Below, in pieces: positions 1-5,777 of a stretch of 5,777 nucleotides of DNA (the stretch's first letter is position 1; every line of letters starts with the position of its first letter). The notes beneath the pieces were generated by a model. That model was not told the origin of the DNA, searched no databases, and was given only the letters and a program-made list of their open reading frames with translations. A program made the position numbers and the translations under genes. This DNA comes from a bacterium (GTDB lineage: Bacteria; Verrucomicrobiota; Verrucomicrobiia; Limisphaerales; J093), in the NCBI GenBank assembly GCA_021784265.1, contig JAJXTA010000222.1:1-5777 (forward strand). The letters run 5' to 3'.

Positions 1-491
1 GCGGGCACGACATGGGCATGGCCGACGCAGAGCCGCCGGGCGAGGGCCTTGAAGCCGGCGTTGTTCATTTCGTCCAGGTCGCGAATCGCGCCATCGACGA
101 TGGCGCCCACGCAGCCGAGGGCGCGGTGGGTGTTGCTCGTCACCTCGCCCCAGAAGGAGCCGTGGCAGCGGGGGCGGTCCAGGTCCTGGACGACGACGAT
201 TTTTGGCCCGGGCAGACTGGCGACGTAACGGCGGTAGTCTCTCCAGGCGTTGGGGCGGGAGCGGCGGTGGGCTGGGTTGCTGGGCTCGCACTGGACGGTG
301 ATGGCGTAGCCGACCATCGGGCCCAGATGGGGCATGAAGTCATGCGTTTCCTCAGGGTTGAACCCTTCGTTGGCGGGGTCGTGACGGGTGACCTGTTCCC
401 AGCCGTTGTAGATGGTAGGGGTATTCAGCCGTTTGAGTTGGAGCAAGATGCCGTGCGGCAAACGGCGGCGCGGGGCCGGGGGCTTCTTCAT
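1..491 (-). CDS. RraA / HMG-aldolase family protein, 3' end beyond the window
   Basis: Reading leftward from ATG at 491-489, an open frame continues without a stop to the window edge and gives 163 residues. The core carries the RraA-fold signature: GSFWGEV at residues 111-117, then an Ala/Gly-rich helix (A124, G126, G129) and IVDGAIRDLDEM at 131-142, followed by G146-F147. In class II HMG/CHA aldolases of this family the Arg-Asp pair of DGxxRD (here R137, D138) binds substrate pyruvate and the divalent metal. Family members are annotated as RNase E inhibitor RraA, 4-hydroxy-4-methyl-2-oxoglutarate aldolase or 'demethylmenaquinone methyltransferase'. The catabolic neighbourhood favours an aldolase or decarboxylase on a keto acid, which is inference. 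No signal peptide is visible, so it is probably cytoplasmic. The start lies 4 bp after the stop of the upstream HEAT gene and lacks a clear Shine-Dalgarno, suggesting translational coupling. The C-terminal part is not seen. Confidence 0.85.
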   Translation of the reverse strand, partial: MKKPPAPRRRLPHGILLQLKRLNTPTIYNGWEQVTRHDPANEGFNPEETHDFMPHLGPMVGYAITVQCEPSNPAHRRSRPNAWRDYRRYVASLPGPKIVVVQDLDRPRCHGSFWGEVTSNTHRALGCVGAIVDGAIRDLDEMNNAGFKALARRLCVGHAHVVP

Positions 492-495
492 GACG

Positions 496-1590
496 TTAGT
501 TACCGAGCTTTTGGTGGTTCCAGGCGGCCAGCACGCGCAGGAGGAGCTCGCGGGAGAGAGGGCTGGCTTGTTTGTAGGCTTCCAGCAGGGCGGTGGTCTT
601 GGCGTCGTCGCCGTGCTGTTGTTCCAGCAGGTGGACGGCGGTCAGCCGCACCGTGTTTTCCTGGTGCGCCAGGGCCTTGAGCACCGCGTCAAAGGCCTGG
701 TCGGGGGCGGCGTGGGCGGCGCCGATGAGGGCGGCGCAGATCAGGTGTTCGGCCGGGCCGTGCTCGAGGACGAGATTATAGACCGCGAGGGCGTCGTCGG
801 TCGCACCTTTGGCGGCGCGCTGGTCTGCCCAGCGGAGGTAGGAGTTGGCCAGGCGGAGGCGTTGGGCGGAGTCGAGGCTCTCCCAGGGTGGGAGCTTGAC
901 ACGGTCGTCCTTGGCGATGCCGATGCGCGCCAGGGCGTCCAGCGCCGCGAGCACCGTCTGGAGGTCCGGTGAGGCGGTGGCGGCGATCAAAACCTCCGCC
1001 GCCTCGGGTGCGGCGCGTTGCCCCAGGGCGGCGAACACGGCGAGGCGGAACTCGCCGTCGGTCTTGCCGGCCAGCTCGATGAGCGCCTTCAGAGAGGCGG
1101 GGCCGGGGATCGCTTGGAGCGCGCGTTTGGCCTCGTCCCGCACGTCGGGGTCGGGATCTGCGCAGAGGGCGGCGACGGCGGGCACCACCGCGTCATCGCC
1201 CGTCCAGGAGAGCAACTCAAGGGTGAGGGTGCGGACCAGCTTGGTATGCGGGGGTGGGAGGAGCTGAAGCAGGGCAGCCGCGACGGCCTTCCGATCATCC
1301 CCGCCACCGGGACGGCCCGCGTAAGCGGCGATGTTCATCAGCGCGCGCCGGGCGGCGATGCCCGGTTCGCGCTCGGGACCATCGGCCACCGCGCCGAGGG
1401 GGACGACGGCTGGGGCGCCCATTGGTCCCGCCGCCATGATGGCTTCAACGCGCAGGGGTCCCTGGTCGCTGCGGATTTTCGCCAGGAAGGCGTCGAGGTC
1501 GGTGGCGGTCGCCGCCTGTCCGCCAGGCAACGCCGTGAGGCCGAGGCCCAGCGCGAGCACAAGCGATAGTTTGTCAGAGCAGAGGATCAT
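496..1590 (-). CDS. Exported HEAT-repeat protein
   Basis: A 364-residue protein starting at ATG 1590. An in-frame GTG at 1596 would add two residues, and neither start has a good Shine-Dalgarno. The N-terminus is a likely Sec signal peptide: a Lys near residue 7, a Leu/Ala/Gly hydrophobic stretch (about 8-20) and an Ala-rich cleavage area after GGQA. The mature part is almost entirely alpha-helical Ala/Leu-rich repeats. Clear HEAT-like units occur at about 130-220, with the pattern VVPAVAALCADPDPDVRDEA then ALQAI, and again near the C-terminus (QENTVRLTAVHLLEQ). A middle segment (about 245-285: LRLANSYLRWADQRA and DDALAVYNLVLEHGP) resembles TPR helices. No catalytic motif is seen. Such solenoids usually bind proteins or act as scaffolds; the partner here is unknown. 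It sits between the oxidoreductase and the RraA-family gene in the same orientation, 37 bp after the former and 4 bp before the latter. Confidence 0.88.
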   Translation of the reverse strand: MILCSDKLSLVLALGLGLTALPGGQAATATDLDAFLAKIRSDQGPLRVEAIMAAGPMGAPAVVPLGAVADGPEREPGIAARRALMNIAAYAGRPGGGDDRKAVAAALLQLLPPPHTKLVRTLTLELLSWTGDDAVVPAVAALCADPDPDVRDEAKRALQAIPGPASLKALIELAGKTDGEFRLAVFAALGQRAAPEAAEVLIAATASPDLQTVLAALDALARIGIAKDDRVKLPPWESLDSAQRLRLANSYLRWADQRAAKGATDDALAVYNLVLEHGPAEHLICAALIGAAHAAPDQAFDAVLKALAHQENTVRLTAVHLLEQQHGDDAKTTALLEAYKQASPLSRELLLRVLAAWNHQKLGN

Positions 1591-1627
1591 AAACACCAGC
1601 GCGGGGGTTCAGGGTGTGGGGCGCGGC

Positions 1628-2935
1628 CTAAATGTGCCAGGCATGGCGGCCGGGCCGGTTGAGGAACAAGTTGGCTTGGTCGTCGTCCAGGAACTTCTCG
1701 GCCACGGGATCCCAGCGCAAGGGCCGGCCCAGGCGCCACGCCAAGTTGCCGAGGATGCAGAGGCTGGCCACCCGGTGGGCTGCCTCGATATTCATGATCG
1801 GCCACTCTCGGGTGCGCACGCAGTTGAAGAAGTCCTGATGATGTTCCACGCTGCGATAGATCTTGGGCCCGCCGGGTGGGGCGTGAAAGCGCTTGGCTTT
1901 GAGTTCGGTGTCCGTGCCTCCGTCGCCGCCGCTGACGACCAGCGTGCCTTTGTCGCCCCAATACTTGGCGCCGTACTTGTTATTGCCCAGATCGGCTGCC
2001 TCGGCCGGGGTTTCGCCGGGTTGGCTCCAGTGCAATTCCCAATCCGGGTTGGTGAAGGTGTATTTGACCTCCATATCCGGCGGGCACTCGTAGATGCCCT
2101 TTTCGGGCGGGGCTCCGCTGGCCTCGATCCGCACCGGGCCGGTGTGATCGGCGTTCATCAGGTAGAGCACGACGCTCATCACATGGGCGCCCCGGTCCCG
2201 GATTTGGCCGCCGCCGTCCTCGATGAACCAGCGGAAGCTGCCGAGGGTACCATCCACGTTGTAGGGTTTCCAGCGGAGGGGACCCAACCAGCGGTCATAA
2301 TCCAGCTCCGGCGGGGGTTCGGTGTACGGCTTAAAGCCGCCGACCGGGTTGGCGTAGTGCCAACAGTTGACCCGGCTCACTTGCCCGATCATGCCGTTGC
2401 GGAGGTAGGCGCAGGCAAAGTACGCGGCGGACTGCGAGCGGCCTTGGGAGCCGATTTGAATGATCCGTTCGTAACGCTTGGCGGCGTTGACCATGGCCCG
2501 CCCCTCGGCGATGGTGCAGCAGGCGGGTTTCTCGCAATACACATCCTTGCCCGCCTCGCACGCCATAATGGTCATGACGGCGTGCCAATGGTCCGGGGTG
2601 GCGATGATGACGGCATCGACCTCCGGCTGGGCCAGGAGTTCGCGGAAGTCGCGGTAGAGGCGGGCCTTTGGGCCGACCACTTGGCCGGCTTTGGCCAAGC
2701 GCCGTTGATCGACGTCGCAGATGGCCACGCATTGGTCTTTCAGCAGCCGAAGGTGGTAGCTGCCCATGCCGCCCACGCCGATGTGGCCGGTACGGATCCG
2801 ATGGTTCGGGGTCGCGGGATCCGGCGCGGCCAGCGCGCCGCGAGAGAGGAGGCCCGGGAACCCGAGGGTGACGCCGGCGACCGCAGCGGAGTGGGTCAGG
2901 AACCGGCGGCGGTTCCAGGTCGGTGGAGTGATCAT
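1628..2935 (-). CDS. Tat-exported Gfo/Idh/MocA family oxidoreductase
   Basis: A 435-residue NAD(P)-dependent dehydrogenase-type protein. Residues 8-14 (NRRRFLT), followed by a hydrophobic stretch and an Ala-rich end near 36-37, form a twin-arginine signal, so the protein is probably exported folded with its cofactor. The Rossmann fold shows GVGGMG at 53-58, the acidic strand end CDVD at 73-76, IIATPDHWH at 110-118 and the family EKP motif at 135-137 (K136 the usual catalytic/binding Lys). The C-terminal domain has the PPPELDYDRWLGP block (207-219) and GGGQIRDRGAH (241-251), where H251 matches the conserved active-site His. These blocks are typical of the sugar-oxidoreductase/GH109-like branch common in Planctomycetota and Verrucomicrobiota. 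The start at 2935 is chosen because AAGGA lies 6 nt upstream and the Tat motif follows; a GTG at 3016 would bury the signal behind 27 extra residues. The substrate is unknown, probably a sugar or glycoside. It is first in the leftward unit. Confidence 0.93.
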   Translation of the reverse strand: MITPPTWNRRRFLTHSAAVAGVTLGFPGLLSRGALAAPDPATPNHRIRTGHIGVGGMGSYHLRLLKDQCVAICDVDQRRLAKAGQVVGPKARLYRDFRELLAQPEVDAVIIATPDHWHAVMTIMACEAGKDVYCEKPACCTIAEGRAMVNAAKRYERIIQIGSQGRSQSAAYFACAYLRNGMIGQVSRVNCWHYANPVGGFKPYTEPPPELDYDRWLGPLRWKPYNVDGTLGSFRWFIEDGGGQIRDRGAHVMSVVLYLMNADHTGPVRIEASGAPPEKGIYECPPDMEVKYTFTNPDWELHWSQPGETPAEAADLGNNKYGAKYWGDKGTLVVSGGDGGTDTELKAKRFHAPPGGPKIYRSVEHHQDFFNCVRTREWPIMNIEAAHRVASLCILGNLAWRLGRPLRWDPVAEKFLDDDQANLFLNRPGRHAWHI

Positions 2936-2941
2936 AAGTAA

Positions 2942-2946
2942 TCCTT
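2942..2946 (-). promoter_or_regulatory. Ribosome binding site of the oxidoreductase gene
   Basis: AAGGA on the minus strand, 6 nt before the ATG at 2935. It is the only clear Shine-Dalgarno in the window and settles the start of the Gfo/Idh/MocA gene against the longer GTG reading from 3016. Confidence 0.65.
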
Positions 2947-3092
2947 GACGGCGGGCGCCGCAGCGGAGGGCGGCAGCGCGGGACGAGGCGCGGAGGGCGC
3001 TCTGGGTGCACGACACGCAGTGGCCATGGATGTCTTCGTTAGATGCAATCCAGGCCCTCGGGATTCATTTTGGCGCCGCGGTTTCTTGGCGC

Positions 3093-3119
3093 TTGACCTG
3101 CCCGCCTCCGCGGACTAAT
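3093..3119 (+). promoter_or_regulatory. Candidate sigma70-type promoter of the rightward unit
   Basis: TTGACC at 3093-3098 matches the -35 consensus at five of six bases. ACTAAT at 3114-3119 matches the -10 consensus at four of six, with a 15-nt spacer that is shorter than ideal. A transcript starting 7-8 nt after this -10 would begin at about 3126-3128, on or just before the ATG at 3128. This agrees with the absence of a Shine-Dalgarno there. Promoter consensus in this phylum is poorly known, so the call is tentative. Confidence 0.35.
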
Positions 3120-3127
3120 CCCCACCC

Positions 3128-4354
3128 ATGACGTCACGCGAACGGGTGTTGGCTGCCCTCAACCACCAGGAAACCGACCGGGTGCCGATTGACCTCTCCG
3201 GCCACCGTTCCTCCGGAATCAGCGCGGTGGCGTACCGCCGCTTGCGCGCACACCTCGGGCTCGACCCTCGCCCCATCCGGGTTTATGACCCGATCCAACA
3301 ACTGGCGATCGTGGACGAAGACGTGCTGGCGCGCTTCGGGGTGGATACCGTCGAGTTGGGGCGCGCCTTCGCCCTGGCGGAGAGCGATTGGCGGGACTGG
3401 GTCTTGCCGGATGGAACGCCGTGCCAGATGCCGGCCTGGGCCGTGCCGGAACGCGAAGCCGGGCGATGGGTGATCCGGTCGGCCAGCGGACGGGTTATCG
3501 CGCAGATGCCCGATGGGGTGCTGTATTTTGAGCAGACTTACTATCCGTTTGCCGAGCAGGACGACCTCGAGCGGCTGGAGGCGGCCCTCGGCGAGAGCAT
3601 GTGGACGGCGATTGCTTCGCCTCCCGGCCCGCGGGCGGCGGGGGCGACCGGGGCTCAGGCGCTGGCCGACGGGGCCCGGCGCTTACGCGCCCAGACCGAC
3701 CGAGCGATTCTCGGGCTGTTTGGCGGCAACCTGTTGGAGATGGGCCAGTTCTTGTATCGCAACGACGGTTTTCTGATGTTGTTGGCGGCCGATCCCCGGC
3801 GGGCGCATGCGTTTTTGGATCGGGTGGTCGAGATGCATTTGGCCAATCTGGATCGTTTCTTGGCGGCGGTGGGGCCGTCGATCGACGTGATCGTGTTTGG
3901 CGACGACTTGGGCATGCAATCCGGACCCCAGATCTCACCGGCCATGTATCGGGAATTCTTCCAGCCGCGCCAACGGTTGCTCTGGCGGCGGGCCAAGGAG
4001 CTGGCGCCGGTCAAGGTGATGTTGCATTGCTGTGGGGGGGTGCGGGAGTTGCTGCCCGGCCTGATCGAGGCGGGGTTGGACGCCATCAACCCGGTCCAGG
4101 TCTCTTGCAAGGGAATGGGGGCTCAGGGGCTCAAGGCGGACTTCGGCCGGCAGTTGACCTTCTGGGGTGGGGGCTGCGACACCCGCGAGGTTCTGGCGGG
4201 TGGGTCGCCCGCACGGGTCCGGGAGCATGTGCGGCAGCAGGTCAAGAATTGGAAGCCCGGGGGCGGTTTTGTTTTTCAGCAGGTGCACAATATCATGGCG
4301 GATGTCCCACCGGCGAACATCGTAGCCATGTACGAGGCGGTCGGGACGGCATGA
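3128..4354 (+). CDS. Uroporphyrinogen decarboxylase-fold (URO-D/MtaA-like) protein
   Basis: A 408-residue protein of the URO-D superfamily, which covers haem-pathway decarboxylases and zinc-dependent corrinoid methyltransferases (MtaA, MtbA, CmuA). It begins with the family hallmark MTSRERVLAALNHQETDRVP, which supports the start at 3128. GDDLGMQSGPQISP lies in the middle (about 258-271). LHCCGG at 299-304 and GGGCDTR at about 347-353 supply H300, C302 and C350 in the H-x-C...C arrangement that binds zinc in MtaA/MtbA-type methyltransferases. True HemE enzymes lack this arrangement, so a methyl-transfer or other C1 role is more likely than haem synthesis. The C-terminal block GGFVFQQVHNIMADVPPANI is typical of the uncharacterised clade abundant in Verrucomicrobiota and Planctomycetota. 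No signal peptide is seen, so it is cytoplasmic. No corrinoid-binding protein gene is present in the window. Its stop overlaps the next start in ATGA. The exact substrate is unknown. Confidence 0.9.
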   Translation: MTSRERVLAALNHQETDRVPIDLSGHRSSGISAVAYRRLRAHLGLDPRPIRVYDPIQQLAIVDEDVLARFGVDTVELGRAFALAESDWRDWVLPDGTPCQMPAWAVPEREAGRWVIRSASGRVIAQMPDGVLYFEQTYYPFAEQDDLERLEAALGESMWTAIASPPGPRAAGATGAQALADGARRLRAQTDRAILGLFGGNLLEMGQFLYRNDGFLMLLAADPRRAHAFLDRVVEMHLANLDRFLAAVGPSIDVIVFGDDLGMQSGPQISPAMYREFFQPRQRLLWRRAKELAPVKVMLHCCGGVRELLPGLIEAGLDAINPVQVSCKGMGAQGLKADFGRQLTFWGGGCDTREVLAGGSPARVREHVRQQVKNWKPGGGFVFQQVHNIMADVPPANIVAMYEAVGTA

Positions 4355-5592
4355 CCGGCAGGTGGGGCAGCGGTACCGGGCCGGGGTCGGGCACGCGCCC
4401 AGGCGGGGCGCGAGGGAACCGAGGTGTTCCGCGGCGGCGCCCCCGACGCCGCGTTGCGGGGGCGGTGATCCTGGCGGCGAGTTCAGCGCTGGCGTGGGGT
4501 GGAGGCGCCGGGCGCGATTGGGGCGTGTCCGGGGGGAGTTACACCGATCCCGCGACTGGGGCCCGCGTCTGGGAAATGACCACGGGCAGCAACCGCGCCG
4601 ATAATCTCTATTTCCATTTCTCAAACTTCACCGCCGATGATCACTACCTCATCTTCGTCTCGGACCTCGGTGGCGGGCGAGAGCTCTTCCGGGCGGACGT
4701 GGGGACCAAGCGGGTGGTGCAGCTCACCGACGATCCGCACCTCACCCCGTCGAGTGCGTGTCCGGACCCCGCCCAGCCACGCCGACTGTATTGCCTGAGC
4801 GGGCCGAGCGTTCTGGCGGTGGACATCCTCGACTTCAGCACGCGGAAGGTGGGTGACATCCCCGCGCCCTATGTGGGCGGCTTCCAGCAGCCGACCGTGA
4901 GTCGTGATGGCCGGTGGCTCGCCTTAGGAAAGCAACGGGACGCGCGGACTTGGGAGATCGGGCTGATGGACACGGCCACCGGCGCCTACCGGACGGTGAT
5001 CACGCAGGGCTTCCGTCTCGGCCATGTGCAGCACAGCCCGACGGACCCGGTTACGTTCTACGTGTGGGAAACCGGCGGTTATGCTCCGCAACGCTCGTGG
5101 GTGGTGAACGACGACGGCACGGGCAACCGGCCCTTTTACTTCCGGACCGATCCCAAGCGCTGGTTCACGCCGCTCAAGGAATGGGTGACGCACGAGGCCT
5201 GGGTTCAGGGCACCGGCCAGATGACCATGGTCAACGACAAGCTCGGGATCATGCTGGTGGCCAAGGACGGCACGGCTCGCCTGGTCCGGGAGGGGAGCTA
5301 TTGGCATGCGGCGGCCCGGCCGGATGGGCGGTTCATCGTGGCCGACGATGCGCAGGGGCGGTTGTGGCTGATCGAGACGGCGACCGGCAGCACGCGGCTC
5401 CTGGCGACGGGCTTGCGTGAGACCGTCCATAGCGCGCACCCCCATCCCTGCTTCGACCATGCGGGCCGCTACGTGGAATTCCATTCTGGCCGTACGCACG
5501 AGACGGTGGCCCTCCTCGACCTGACCCAGCTCCCGGCGGCGGACGCGGGCCTGAGCCAGGGCCTCCCGGCGCCGGCGGGGCAATCGCGGTAG
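4351..5592 (+). CDS. Exported oligogalacturonate-lyase-like (PL22) beta-propeller protein
   Basis: A 413-residue protein. The N-terminus has an unusually long Gly/Pro/Arg-rich lead ending in a basic cluster (R28-R34). A hydrophobic core (V35-A48) with an A-x-A cleavage site (SALA before W49) follows, so export is likely. The mature part opens with GGSYTDPATGARVWEMT, matching the PL22 opening, and continues as repeated WD40/PD40-like blades such as FTADDHYLIFVSD, VSRDGRWLALG and ARPDGRFIVADD. PL22 lyases cleave oligogalacturonides by beta-elimination with a Mn-type metal held by three His and one Gln. The matching places here are H319 (YWHAAARPDG) and H360-x-x-H363-x-H365 (VHSAHPHP), with His where the Gln is expected. 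GHVQHSPTDP (224-233) also matches a family block (LGHPQ..P). It starts inside the previous gene's stop (ATGA), so the pair is probably coupled. It could instead be a non-catalytic TolB-like propeller; the retained His cluster argues against that. Confidence 0.8.
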   Translation: MTGRWGSGTGPGSGTRPGGARGNRGVPRRRPRRRVAGAVILAASSALAWGGGAGRDWGVSGGSYTDPATGARVWEMTTGSNRADNLYFHFSNFTADDHYLIFVSDLGGGRELFRADVGTKRVVQLTDDPHLTPSSACPDPAQPRRLYCLSGPSVLAVDILDFSTRKVGDIPAPYVGGFQQPTVSRDGRWLALGKQRDARTWEIGLMDTATGAYRTVITQGFRLGHVQHSPTDPVTFYVWETGGYAPQRSWVVNDDGTGNRPFYFRTDPKRWFTPLKEWVTHEAWVQGTGQMTMVNDKLGIMLVAKDGTARLVREGSYWHAAARPDGRFIVADDAQGRLWLIETATGSTRLLATGLRETVHSAHPHPCFDHAGRYVEFHSGRTHETVALLDLTQLPAADAGLSQGLPAPAGQSR

Positions 5593-5777
5593 GCACCAAC
5601 CGAGTACCCCGGAGCGCGGCGTGTCCGAACGCGGTGCCCGGGCGGCCCAGGTCCGTGGCATTCTCAGAGCGGGCGGTTGACCGGCCGGTGGCACTGGGTC
5701 CGGCGGCCGTGCCGCTCGAGGCAGCGGTCCCGCTCCGGTTGGTTCCTGAGCCGAGGGGCGGTTTGGGCGGCCCCCGC
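5593..5777. other. Right-hand flank without a recognised gene
   Basis: Very GC-rich sequence follows the PL22-like gene. A GGCACC/GGTGCC pair (5592-5597 with 5633-5638) and a small nested CGGA/TCCG stem could form a weak hairpin after the stop codon, but there is no T-run, so no intrinsic terminator is called. A 10-bp palindrome, ACCGGCCGGT, lies at 5680-5689. On the minus strand a frame enters from the right edge and stops with TGA at 5666-5664 (37 codons, ending in RPVNRPL); it could be the end of a convergent gene. A stop-free plus frame also crosses the region. Neither resembles a known family. Confidence 0.3.

Larger units (their letters stand above)
2936..3127. promoter_or_regulatory. 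Divergent intergenic control region
   Basis: These 192 bp separate the two divergent units and must hold both promoters. Visible elements are: a 10-bp direct repeat GCGGAGGGCG at 2963-2972 and 2990-2999; an interrupted inverted repeat, ATGCAATCC at 3043-3051 against GGATTCAT at 3061-3068 (five pairs, one bulged C, three pairs, 9-nt loop); and a direct repeat TTGGCGC at 3070-3076 and 3086-3092 directly upstream of a TTGACC box. The 3026-3070 part is AT-richer than the surroundings. A shared regulator binding here would be expected for a catabolic locus, but no known operator is recognised. No convincing leftward promoter was identified; TTGCAT on the minus strand near 3045-3050 is only a weak -35 candidate. 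Confidence 0.5.

Noticed and set aside
12..972. Plus-strand frames at 12-680 and 412-972
   Set aside because: Both are antisense to the RraA-type and HEAT-repeat genes and show no domain; the minus-strand reading gives clear family motifs.
1331..2941. A 536-codon open frame on the plus strand opposite the oxidoreductase gene
   Set aside because: It is the antisense shadow of a gene with clear Gfo/Idh/MocA motifs; high GC suppresses stop codons. Its translation has no recognisable domain.
2936..3016. Longer start (GTG at 3016) for the oxidoreductase
   Set aside because: The Shine-Dalgarno and Tat motif both fit the ATG at 2935; the extra 27 residues are Arg/Ala-rich and would bury the signal peptide.
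3601..4350. Upstream in-frame extension of the PL22-like gene across the URO-D-fold gene (663-codon frame)
   Set aside because: The extension overlaps a well-supported gene in another frame and encodes Gly/Arg-rich sequence without family similarity. The ATG at 4351 overlaps the upstream stop and is the natural start.
5592..5638. Hairpin after the PL22-like gene as an intrinsic terminator
   Set aside because: The stem is weak and interrupted, and no T-run follows.
4924..5694. A 256-codon minus-strand frame opposite the PL22-like gene
   Set aside because: Its translation is Arg/Pro-rich without motifs, while the plus strand gives propeller blades and the metal-binding His cluster.

Overview
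The window is a GC-rich, densely coded piece of a bacterial chromosome. The gene content suggests Verrucomicrobiota, or a relative in the Planctomycetota/Lentisphaerota group. It holds a Tat-exported Gfo/Idh/MocA oxidoreductase, an exported HEAT-repeat protein, a divergent uroporphyrinogen-decarboxylase-fold (URO-D/methyltransferase) protein and an exported PL22-like beta-propeller. This assignment is inference from family content; no rRNA or other taxonomic marker is present.

Layout: two transcription units diverge from a 192-bp intergenic region (2936-3127). The leftward unit reads, in transcription order, an exported Gfo/Idh/MocA oxidoreductase (2935 to 1628), an exported HEAT-repeat protein (1590 to 496) and a RraA/HMG-aldolase-family protein (491 to the left edge, incomplete). 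Gaps are 37 bp and 4 bp, so this looks like one operon. The rightward unit holds a URO-D/MtaA-like protein (3128-4354) overlapping by an ATGA junction with an oligogalacturonate-lyase-like (PL22) propeller protein (4351-5592). The last 185 bp carry no gene I recognise.

Taken together, the genes look like a carbohydrate or sugar-acid catabolic locus. It has an exported lyase-like propeller that could act on uronate oligomers, an exported sugar oxidoreductase, an aldolase-type enzyme that could cleave a keto-acid product, and a zinc-site methyltransferase-fold protein that could handle a methyl group or a related one-carbon step. The pathway is an inference from family membership and gene order; no substrate can be read from the sequence. 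No mobile element, CRISPR array, tRNA or rRNA was seen.
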